Shown here one piece after another: positions 61,101 to 64,000 of a stretch of DNA of 64,000 bases. How positions within the stretch are numbered: the stretch's first letter is position 1; every line of letters begins with the position of its first letter. The DNA comes from Crocodylus rhombifer (Eukaryota; Chordata; Crocodylia; Crocodylidae). The position numbers were made by a program, and so were the translations under genes. The stretch covers positions 377,868-441,867 of the forward strand of contig JAVSML010025228.1 of assembly GCA_038503035.1 (NCBI GenBank), read 5' to 3'. The notes beneath the pieces are model-generated. The model was not told the origin of the DNA and did not search any database. It saw nothing but the letters and a program-made list of their open reading frames with translations.

Positions 61101-62507
61101 CAAACAATTAAATGTAGAATCCTTTTTGGTTCTTTATAAGATGATTTAGAAAATTGACAGTCCCTGTTCTTGGAAGTTGGGGCTCAGCCTCACCTATGCC
61201 AGTTTCAACCTCCATGTTCAGATGGAACATAGAGGTCACAAGAGTACAAGATTCAGATTTTCCTTTTGAAAAAAGCAAAGACACTGTGAGGAATGTCTAG
61301 CAGTATGGCATTAAAAAAATCTGGGTTTTCTTTGGACTGTAATTTAACTGGAAGGCCAAGTTACTCCCGCAAGCAGAAATGAAACTGAGACACCAATCTG
61401 GGTCAGAGCCAAACAAGGTAGGTCTCTGCTACAAGCCCCTGTTTAAGCCAAGTCTTTGTGCGAGTTTTTGACACAAAGTAGGACCATCCAAACATATCAT
61501 CTTGGGACAGTCTCTCAGACCGATGTAACCAAACCTTTTTGCAAAAGCAGATTATCAAAGTATTTTGAAATTTACCATGAACATTGCACAAATCACAACC
61601 GCTAAGACATGAAATGCAAAGCATTACACAGGGCAAGAGCAACACTTCAACCCTGTTTTTTGGGGGAGGGGGAGTAAGGGTCAGAACAAATAAATGACAT
61701 TTCAACAAATCCACAGAAAATACATACACAATCCATTGCTAGTCGCAACTAGCTCTGAAGATTTAACACAGACATAAGTAGAGGCTGGTTCCCTTACTGC
61801 TATGGGTGCAATGACAGTATTCCAAATGCTCTGGCTGCATAGATTGGCATGACCTTCCTATAGGAAGGTTATAAGGAAACAATAGCAATAAAGGGAAAAA
61901 AAGCTGAAGTAATAAAAGATTTTTTCCCCCTGATTTGAAAAACGCACCTCCTACACATGACCTCAGCCCTTCTACTAATAAATGCCTATTACACTTGTGT
62001 TGCAGAATACATAACTCAAACAATAATACCTCCTTTCAACACATTTCTCAATGGTTTGAAATACCTTATGAATGGATACTAGAACACGTTTAATAATTTT
62101 TCGTCAAACTCACTGTGTTATCATACCAATCCATCTGTAGTATCCCATCAAGTTTTAGGGCTCAATTCACTGATAAATACGAATAAACAAAGGTTTAGAG
62201 CTCGTCTCTGACTCAGTTTCTTCCATTACGGAGTTACTTAGAACTCAGACATTTCCCAATCAAGAATATGCAGTAAAATTTTAAGACTGTTGTAGAACAA
62301 ATGTATTGTAAAAATGCTCAAATCAATTTTGCCCCTGTGACACATACCTATAGGCAATGTTGTGTCAGTGCCTAAACTGGAGCCAATTAAGAAATCCCCA
62401 ATGAGTGCAGGTCGCTCATATACCCAGGCTGGAAATACTGGAATAGGCTGTCCAGAATTCTTCTTGTTTTGCTTGTCTCGGAGGATCTTTCGTGTAAGCT
62501 CCAGAGG
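25032..62507 (-). CDS. TUBGCP2: TUBGCP2, gamma-tubulin complex component 2 (14 of its coding exons, 5' end outside window)
   Basis: GCP2 pairs with GCP3 to hold two gamma-tubulins in the gamma-tubulin small complex; rings of these nucleate microtubules at centrosomes and spindle poles. Coding segments, minus strand: 62507-62348, 60660-60453, 52118-51919, 49044-48855, 48086-47941, 47443-47263, 41113-40933, 39355-39183, 35328-35200, 34883-34763, 32277-32134, 28423-28295, 25858-25695, 25146-25032. All introns are GT-AG and every phase joins, giving 2241 coding bases (746 codons plus stop). Added to about 156 absent N-terminal residues this equals the 902 of human GCP2, and the peptide is nearly identical to it across the GRIP1 (Spc97/Spc98 N-terminal) and GRIP2 (gamma-tubulin-binding) domains. 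No frameshift or premature stop was found, so the gene looks functional. Introns are swollen by CR1 and hAT copies. Residue numbers in the exon entries assume human length. Confidence 0.97.
25695..25858 (-). CDS. TUBGCP2: TUBGCP2 exon (about residues 811-864)
   Basis: Acceptor TTTGATAG, donor GTGAGATCA. It encodes [40 protein letters not shown] and [15 protein letters not shown]. The frame is hidden because no ATG falls in it, but the peptide aligns end to end with human GCP2. Confidence 0.95.
26442..26918. mobile_element. hAT element in TUBGCP2 intron
   Basis: Left end CAGGGGTTCCCAACTTGG; right end reverse complement CAGTGGTTCACTGC. Flanks ACTTAGAT (26434-26441) and GTTTAGAT (26919-26926) match at 6 of 8 bases. 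A second terminus-like CAGTGGTTCTCAACC at about 26,827 suggests a nested or composite structure. Confidence 0.6.
28295..28423 (-). CDS. TUBGCP2: TUBGCP2 exon (about residues 768-810)
   Basis: Acceptor CCCCCAG, donor GTAAGATGC. It encodes [38 protein letters not shown] and LTSK. This is the least conserved part of the visible protein compared with human GCP2 and probably a surface loop. Confidence 0.95.
29118..31578 (-). mobile_element. CR1 LINE, 2.5 kb, same strand as TUBGCP2
   Basis: The copy runs from the end of the endonuclease domain (GDFN motif encoded at 31478-31467 after CMVVM), through [16 protein letters not shown] (31229-31567) and [20 protein letters not shown] (30766-31113), to the RT ([20 protein letters not shown], 30359-30634) and the C-terminal region ([20 protein letters not shown], 29305-29595). 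The 3' end is the standard CR1 terminus at about 29,125. It is dead: the RT FxDD box reads FANA, and a shift breaks the 'YLDFKKAFD' motif near 30,255. The 5' end is truncated, as is usual for CR1. It lies in the intron between the 32,134 and 28,423 exon edges. Confidence 0.85.
32134..32277 (-). CDS. TUBGCP2: TUBGCP2 exon (about residues 720-767)
   Basis: Acceptor CTGTAACAG, donor GTAAGCAGC. It encodes [20 protein letters not shown] and [20 protein letters not shown], then VMFTNCMQ. The 'iDdvl..H..FLd.clkdcmL' block belongs to GRIP2. It is an exact 48 codons. Confidence 0.96.
32958..33335 (+). mobile_element. hAT-like element remnant
   Basis: The left end AGGTGTCAAACATCTGGCCC matches the terminus at about 2431 read on the opposite strand, and is followed by the GTGGCCTGCAGAGCC type of subterminal DNA common to these elements. 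The right end is unclear. Confidence 0.4.
33400..34165 (-). mobile_element. CR1-type LINE 3' fragment, minus strand
   Basis: ATCATAGAAAAGTAGAGCTA, then GAAGGGACCTCC and CTAGTCCAACCCCC form the reverse complement of a CR1 3' end. ORF2 tail-like text continues to TCCAACCTCTTCTTGAG and TTTTTTCCTGATATCC at about 34,140. It is a different and older subfamily than the copy at 29.1-31.6 kb. Confidence 0.65.
34763..34883 (-). CDS. TUBGCP2: TUBGCP2 exon (about residues 679-719)
   Basis: Acceptor CTTTCAG, donor GTGAGTTTC. It encodes [20 protein letters not shown], then [20 protein letters not shown]. This is the core of GRIP2 that contacts gamma-tubulin ('LR..M.hFv.nlQyY..feVlE..W'). Confidence 0.97.
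35200..35328 (-). CDS. TUBGCP2: TUBGCP2 exon (about residues 636-678)
   Basis: Acceptor TTTCCAG, donor GTATGGCC. It encodes [20 protein letters not shown] and [20 protein letters not shown], with AKW reaching the donor. The YQxLFRxlfxxKxvExxL pattern is a GRIP2 hallmark. Confidence 0.97.
35474..36761. mobile_element. Large GC-rich hAT element (1.3 kb) in TUBGCP2 intron
   Basis: Left end CGGGGTGGGCAAAATAC; right end ...GCCCACCCCTG, reverse complement CAGGGGTGGGC. Flanks TACTATGT (35466-35473) and TACTAATGT (36762-36770) look like a target duplication with one inserted base. The interior is GC-rich with recurring CAGCTGCAG-type strings; its long frames are compositional and no hAT dimerisation or catalytic motif was seen. 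Confidence 0.6.
37315..37455 (+). repeat. Second copy of the 12,560 repeat family
   Basis: AGGGATGCTGATACATGAGA, GTTGCTGGAGTG, GCAGGCTTGATTAATCAAGT and GTGTATAGGCACCCC follow in the same order as at 12,560-12,692. Confidence 0.5.
38085..38185 (+). repeat. Interspersed repeat copy ('ttttattagaccaactgta')
   Basis: GTGGGTGATAAGTTTTATTA, GACCAACTGTATGGTTGGGA and GATGAGTTTTCAGATATTAC match the order of the copies at 6325 and 1745. Confidence 0.5.
39183..39355 (-). CDS. TUBGCP2: TUBGCP2 exon (about residues 579-635)
   Basis: Acceptor CTTTACAG, donor GTAAAGTAT. It encodes [20 protein letters not shown], then [20 protein letters not shown] and LIINR. The FDYxVxWPLsLII block is characteristic of GRIP2. 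Confidence 0.97.
40288..40307. repeat. Homopolymer run of 20 C
   Basis: Twenty consecutive C bases. Such runs are prone to assembly and sequencing error. Confidence 0.9.
40840..40925 (+). repeat. Interspersed repeat end with (TA)n microsatellite next to an exon donor
   Basis: CATCTGATGAAGTGAGCCAA, then a TA run (40872-40892), then AATTAGTCTAAAAGGTGCAA resemble the end of a common sauropsid repeat ('..tctgatgaagtg...ttagtctataaggtgc'). The copy stops within about 10-20 bases of the TUBGCP2 donor at 40,932. Confidence 0.45.
40933..41113 (-). CDS. TUBGCP2: TUBGCP2 exon (about residues 518-578)
   Basis: Acceptor TGAGCAG, donor GTGAGAAGC. It encodes [40 protein letters not shown] and [13 protein letters not shown], the start of GRIP2 including the GCP-wide 'KrYfLl.qGDFf.hFmd' block. 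A TA microsatellite and a repeat end lie within about 40 bases of the donor. Confidence 0.97.
42728..43755. mobile_element. hAT element (about 1.0 kb) in TUBGCP2 intron
   Basis: Left end CTGTGATTCTCAGTTATACT; right end reverse complement CAGTAGTTCTCAATCTTTTG. Flanks GGCTAATA (42720-42727) and GTCTAGTA (43756-43763) match at 6 of 8 bases. The GC-rich middle resembles the 650-1720 and 52.9-53.5 kb blocks. A separate repeat copy (43,545-43,675) appears nested inside. Confidence 0.5.
43545..43675 (-). repeat. Interspersed repeat copy, minus orientation
   Basis: GTGTGTCTAACTTTATCCTA, GGTCCAATAGAAGATATC and CAAGAAATCCTTGCCTC mirror the plus copies at 6325 and 38,085. Confidence 0.5.
44925..47240 (+). 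mobile_element. CR1 LINE, 2.3 kb, antisense to TUBGCP2
   Basis: Collinear ORF2 pieces: [17 protein letters not shown] (from 44,938), [18 protein letters not shown] and [20 protein letters not shown] (to 45,533), the RT with [20 protein letters not shown] (45,847-46,452), a variant [12 protein letters not shown] box, [20 protein letters not shown] and FTDDTKLWG, which keeps both Asp of the FxDD box, then [14 protein letters not shown] (46,468-). The 3' end is GAGGTCCCTTCCAGCCCTAA with TCTATGAAAGCTATGAAA. It is broken by a stop at 45,531-45,533, a shift near 45,850 and a stop at about 46,452, and it is 5' truncated before the endonuclease. It is probably the youngest CR1 here, being the closest to an open frame. 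Confidence 0.88.
47263..47443 (-). CDS. TUBGCP2: TUBGCP2 exon (about residues 458-517)
   Basis: Acceptor CTTTTAG, donor GTGTGATTT. It encodes [40 protein letters not shown] and [20 protein letters not shown], the linker into GRIP2. The donor is unusual in having a CR1 3' end only about 22 bases into the intron. GTGTGA is a weaker donor than GTAAGT. Confidence 0.96.
47941..48086 (-). CDS. TUBGCP2: TUBGCP2 exon (about residues 409-457)
   Basis: Acceptor ATCTTAG, donor GTATGTTAC. It encodes [40 protein letters not shown] and [10 protein letters not shown], the end of the GRIP1 domain, which interacts laterally with other GCPs in the ring. Confidence 0.96.
48505..48533. repeat. Microsatellite (TATG)n
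   Basis: GTATGTATGTATGTAAGTAT is an imperfect tetramer run. Confidence 0.8.
48855..49044 (-). CDS. TUBGCP2: TUBGCP2 exon (about residues 346-408)
   Basis: Acceptor AATCATAG, donor GTACAGAAA. It encodes [40 protein letters not shown] and [16 protein letters not shown]. The last is the GCP signature FxxLxxWIYxGxIxDPYxEF, completed by the next exon. Confidence 0.96.
49472..49583. repeat. Fold-back pair of the dispersed repeat
   Basis: Left arm AGAATTCTTGTGGGTGGTAT, then CTTTTACTGGACCAACTGCA; right arm GATTGGTCCAATAAAAAGAC, then CTCACCCACAAAAATTCT. The arms are inverted copies over about 45 bases with a very short loop. Both arms are the terminal part of the 'ttttattggaccaac' family, so this is a head-to-head pair. 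Confidence 0.75.
50920..51893. mobile_element. Candidate DNA transposon with inverted subterminal repeats and GC-rich core
   Basis: CTGGTAAGTCTGTGGGG (about 51,021-51,037) is exactly inverted as CCCCACAGACTTACCAG (about 51,759-51,775). Outside it, the right end shows ATCGATATCGGCCC and ATTGGTGCACCTCTA, a terminus type I know from hAT-like repeats. The left end (GGAGGTATCAGCACTAATAA) is a diverged counterpart. The core is C/G-rich. No convincing target duplication was found. Confidence 0.5.
51919..52118 (-). CDS. TUBGCP2: TUBGCP2 exon (about residues 279-345)
   Basis: Acceptor CTCCCAG, donor GTAAATAT. It encodes [40 protein letters not shown] and [11 protein letters not shown]. Phases fit both neighbours (AG|G and G|CC). 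The preceding intron, 52,119-60,452, is the largest visible (8.3 kb) and contains CR1, Tigger-like and GC-rich elements. The donor lies about 25 bases from the end of the 50.9-51.9 kb repeat. Confidence 0.96.
52855..53490. repeat. GC-rich repeat block resembling 650-1430
   Basis: It shares CTGCTGCCCCTCACTCC-type units and a CTCCTGGAGGAGCAGG-type string (CTCCTGGAGGGGCAGG at about 1172) with the left-edge block. Open frames on both strands are compositional. A CR1 3' end follows at 53,502. Confidence 0.45.
53502..54010 (-). mobile_element. CR1-type LINE 3' fragment, minus strand
   Basis: ATCATAGAAAATTAGGGTTG, GGAGGTCATCTGGTCCAAC and later CAGCCTGTTCTCAGAAGTCA are the reverse complement of a CR1 3' UTR and ORF2 tail. 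It is an old subfamily. Confidence 0.7.
54815..56242 (+). mobile_element. CR1 LINE, RT to 3' end, antisense to TUBGCP2
   Basis: RT pieces: [20 protein letters not shown] (54,837-), [20 protein letters not shown] (about 55,090-55,150), [20 protein letters not shown], and a damaged FxDD box (FAADTQMW). The C-terminal part is in frame from 55,720 to 56,151 ([20 protein letters not shown], then [20 protein letters not shown]). The 3' end GACCCCTATCTACTATGAAA falls near 56,240. Several shifts and stops show that it is inactive. Confidence 0.85.
56261..56799 (+). mobile_element. Probable pogo/Tigger-type element (TA target, 539 bp)
   Basis: Ends read TACATGCAGTCCTTGACTTA on the left and, reverse-complemented, TACAGGCAGTCCTCCCACTT on the right, each starting at TA as expected for the Tc1/mariner/pogo target. 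Subterminal ACTTACAATGTTTT and AGTTACAATGTTTC also correspond. It sits about 20 bases after the CR1 3' end and carries a tail-like coding remnant (56,371-56,574). Confidence 0.6.
56371..56574 (+). pseudogene. Transposase C-terminal remnant with PIP-box-like motif and Lys/Pro/Ser repeats
   Basis: The frame contains QTSLDTFF (56,407-56,430), an exact fit to the PCNA-interacting (PIP) pattern Q-x-x-[LIM]-x-x-F-F, followed by [17 protein letters not shown] and then [20 protein letters not shown], ending in a stop. Pogo transposase is known to carry a PCNA-binding motif near its C-terminus, so this is most easily read as the tail of a pogo/Tigger transposase kept in a deletion derivative. The Lys/Pro/Ser repeat resembles a histone H1 tail by composition only. 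There is no catalytic domain. Confidence 0.5.
57055..57570. repeat. GC-rich degenerate tandem repeat, about 200-240 bp period
   Basis: A unit beginning CTTGCAGCCCA(C/T)(G/A)(T/C)GGGGCT occurs at about 57,060, 57,255 and 57,494, each followed by GCCTGTGCC or GGCACAGGC strings and a GCAGCTGCAGCA or GCGGCTGCAGCA end. Long frames on both strands are compositional. Confidence 0.6.
57835..57979. mobile_element. Right end of a hAT element (same family as 14,626 and 62,567)
   Basis: GGTAAGCGGCCCTCCGCCC and AATAGTTGCCCGCCCCTG match the right ends at 15,690-15,729 and 62,714-62,753. The matching left end was not found; the GC-rich tandem block at 57.0-57.6 kb may be its interior. Confidence 0.5.
58440..59170. 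repeat. GC-rich repeat with degenerate units and long G/C homopolymers
   Basis: CTGTTATGG, CTGTCATAG and CTGTCATGG mark units at 58,807, 58,947 and 59,070 (spacing about 140 and 123). The block ends with AGACAGACAAAGGCTTTTAT and AATATTAGATTA at 59,139-59,168, the same end as the left-edge GC-rich block (1736-1775). Confidence 0.5.
58645..58710. repeat. Poly-G/poly-C palindrome (17 G, 17 C, then 25 G)
   Basis: 58,645-58,661 is all G, 58,662-58,678 all C, and 58,686-58,710 all G. G17-C17 is a perfect palindrome, and the runs are strong G-quadruplex candidates. Lengths may be assembly estimates. Confidence 0.85.
59190..60269 (+). mobile_element. CR1 LINE 3' fragment, antisense to TUBGCP2
   Basis: RT end and downstream part: [40 protein letters not shown] and a box reading FTDNTKLWG (second Asp lost) at 59,214-59,438; then [14 protein letters not shown] with [20 protein letters not shown] (59,797-60,009). 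The 3' end GACCCTAGATCTATGAAATC lies near 60,265. Inactive. Confidence 0.82.
60312..60340. repeat. A-rich simple tract
   Basis: Two long A runs separated by a single C occur just right of the CR1 3' end. They could be a retrotransposition by-product or simple sequence. Confidence 0.7.
60453..60660 (-). CDS. TUBGCP2: TUBGCP2 exon (about residues 210-278)
   Basis: Acceptor AAACAG, donor GTACCAG. It encodes [36 protein letters not shown] and [20 protein letters not shown]: the start of GRIP1, including the SxxExxxxxDLLYVLxGxxG pattern of GCP proteins. It lies about 190 bases right of the CR1 copy ending near 60,269. Confidence 0.96.
60661..62347. other. TUBGCP2 intron without recognisable repeats
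   Basis: No TE terminus or conserved frame was seen in this 1.7-kb intron. Confidence 0.5.
62348..62507 (-). CDS. TUBGCP2: TUBGCP2 exon (about residues 157-209)
   Basis: Acceptor ...GGCAG precedes CCT CTG GAG; the donor is GTATGT (62347-62342). It encodes [20 protein letters not shown] and then [18 protein letters not shown], the conserved stretch just before the GRIP1 domain. It begins on a whole codon and ends one base into a Gly codon completed by the next exon. This is the most 5' exon visible; upstream exons must lie beyond 64,000. Confidence 0.95.
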
Positions 62508-62566
62508 CTGCCAGCAAGGAAACAGAAATTTCTTTAAAGGCTCAAAATGCTTTTTATGCCTTAGCA

Positions 62567-62753
62567 CAGGGGTGGACAAAATGCGGCCCGCAGGCCAGAT
62601 GTGGCCTGCCAGGCCATTCTATCTAGTCCACGGGGCCTCCTCAAAATTTAGAAAATTAATATTTATCTGCCCCTGGCTGCCTGTCATGCAGGCCTCAATG
62701 GTTTGCCATAACTCAGTAAGCAGCCCTCCACCCAAAATAATTGCCCGCCCCTG
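62567..62753. mobile_element. 187-bp hAT MITE with perfect 8-bp target duplication
   Basis: Left end CAGGGGTGGACAAAATGCGG; right end reverse complement CAGGGGCGGGCAATTATTTT. CCTTAGCA flanks both sides exactly (62,559-62,566 and 62,754-62,761). It is an internally deleted relative of 14,626-15,729. The perfect duplication suggests a younger insertion than the other hAT copies. It lies about 60 bases upstream (in transcript sense) of the first visible TUBGCP2 exon. Confidence 0.9.
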
Positions 62754-62761
62754 CCTTAGCA

Positions 62762-63755
62762 TTTCAAGCCAGGCATCAAATACAATTCTCAAACTAAGCA
62801 ATCCAAGGAAAAGGCTTGGAGAATTGACTTTTCAGAAATATCATGTAGGATTGTATACTCTCCTGCTACTGCTTTTATTGTTGGTGACTGGACTGCAGGG
62901 CTGTTTTTAGAATTGTAGAAACGTATTATTTTCCCTGAGTAAAAAAACAATAGCCTGATTTTTCTCTCACACTCATCAGCTCTATGGCTCAGTTAAGAGA
63001 ACAGACAGAAAGGCAGGTTTCCTTTCACAATTAAGTGAGATCAGCTAATACCACTTAAGATATTGTTGAACTTTGTCATTTTAAGTAGGTTTGCCCAGTG
63101 TTCCCAACAAGCTGATTATTTAAAACGTTATTTTTCACTAGTTACAAATTCACAGAGTTGAGATCTGCAACATAATACATAAAGAAACCCCACCTTCTAC
63201 ATTGTGAAAAGAATAAGTTGTTAATTTACAAATACTCAACATCTGAACTGCACACTGTAGGTAATCCATGGCATTTTCTATTCAAATGAACGGCTCCCCT
63301 AAGACTGGTAAACATATGGCACTATTCAACAGTGAACAATCTCAGAAACCCCTAGCATATGCACTGGCTTAGTGGCCACTAACAACTCCAATAAGAAAGC
63401 ACATTGTGACTTTTGACTTTGCTATAGTGCAAGGACACCAGGAAAGGAGCTTGCACTACATATTAAGTGTTGAGTAGTTTGAGGGCACAGTATGAGCTCT
63501 GATTCTGGATTTCTGTATTCCTGGGGCTTGTAGATGTGCCTTTACATGTGGGAACACTTTTGAAAATTAAACCAAATAAAATGAGGATACAACCTGATAG
63601 TGAAACAAAGTGCAGTAAACCCTTGTGTAGACACTTAGGCTGCTTGCAGACATGGAAACAAAGAAAACTGGCACTTCCTTTAAACTTGGCATGCTCCTGT
63701 ACCGACCCCAGTGCATACCCAAAAGAGGCAGCGCATTAGTTGCACTCAGCTTTCC
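62762..63755. other. TUBGCP2 intron DNA, nothing recognised
   Basis: No GCP2 exon peptide and no element end was found. The missing N-terminal exons are therefore expected to the right of the window. Confidence 0.5.
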
Positions 63756-63757
63756 CA

Positions 63758-63885
63758 ACGGCTGTAGAGAACAGGAGCTTTAGTGGGGCTTTTTAGGCAC
63801 GTTTATCTAATTGCTGTTTGAATCAGCTTTAGCTAAAAGCACCAAAAAGCCCAACTAAAGTGCTCAGTCTCTACAAACACTGCAG
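63758..63885. repeat. Palindromic MITE-like sequence
   Basis: Left arm GCTGTAGAGA...GCTTTAGTGGGGCTTTTTAG (63,761-63,795) is approximately inverted as CCAAAAAGCCCAACTAAAGT with CAGTCTCTACAAACAC (63,842-63,880). The loop is about 40 bases. No coding frame. Confidence 0.6.
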
Positions 63886-64000
63886 AGCTCAGTTAAAATA
63901 ATGTGCTGCTGCTTCCAGTGGAGTGCATTTTCCCCCCAATGTCTGTTAATGCCCTTTCATTCAGAATTAGATTTGGCTTTATTTGGTTTAGCTTAATTCA

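Noticed and set aside
62619..62910. Frames right of the first visible GCP2 exon as further GCP2 exons
   Set aside because: The sequence is hAT MITE and intron; none of the expected N-terminal GCP2 peptide is found between 62,508 and 64,000.
1..64000. CRISPR array, operon, phage or plasmid features
   Set aside because: There are no regularly spaced direct repeats and no bacterial gene organisation; the window is clearly vertebrate nuclear DNA.

Overview
The window is vertebrate nuclear DNA, most likely from a crocodilian; a turtle or other sauropsid cannot be excluded from this sequence alone. The reasons are many CR1 LINE copies with the family's typical 3' ends, numerous hAT-type DNA transposon remnants with 8-bp target duplications, GT-AG introns, long TE-filled introns, and one clear animal gene. 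There is no bacterial, plasmid or phage content, and no CRISPR array. I recognised no tRNA or rRNA gene.

Layout. (1) 1-460 is a CpG-rich promoter. On the minus strand a 52-base first coding exon (84-135) encodes a signal-peptide-like start followed by a consensus splice donor; the rest of that gene lies left of the window. Human gene order (ADAM8 next to TUBGCP2, same strand) makes ADAM8 the leading candidate. (2) About 460-24,760 is a TE-rich intergenic stretch: old CR1 copies, hAT elements (two of them inserted inside CR1), a degraded RTE-like retrotransposon, a TA-flanked inverted-repeat element at 8.3-8.8 kb, remains of a large uncharacterised ORF element at 16.0-18.6 kb, and a 10-base N gap inside a hAT element. 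(3) 25,032-62,507, minus strand, holds 14 consecutive coding exons of TUBGCP2 (gamma-tubulin complex component 2), running from roughly residue 157 of the human-length protein to the stop codon. All phases join without a break and give 746 codons plus stop; with about 156 missing N-terminal residues this equals the 902 residues of human GCP2. The first exons and promoter lie beyond 64,000.

The TUBGCP2 introns contain most of the rest: four long CR1 segments (29.1-31.6, 44.9-47.2, 54.8-56.2 and 59.2-60.3 kb), several hAT elements with visible target duplications (35.5-36.8, 42.7-43.8 and 62.6 kb), a probable pogo/Tigger element with a PIP-box-like transposase tail (56.3-56.8 kb), GC-rich degenerate tandem blocks, and poly-G/poly-C runs. 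Two repeats end within about 10-25 bases of exon splice donors (exons ending at 47,263 and 40,933).

How the genes relate: GCP2 pairs with GCP3 and gamma-tubulin to form the gamma-tubulin small complex that nucleates microtubules at centrosomes. The left-edge gene appears to encode a secreted or membrane protein and has its own CpG promoter, so the two genes are neighbours by conserved gene order and not functional partners. The most unusual items are the TE-borne coding remnants (PIP-box tail, acidic ORF, long-ORF family), near-perfect palindromes, and very close TE insertions at splice donors.
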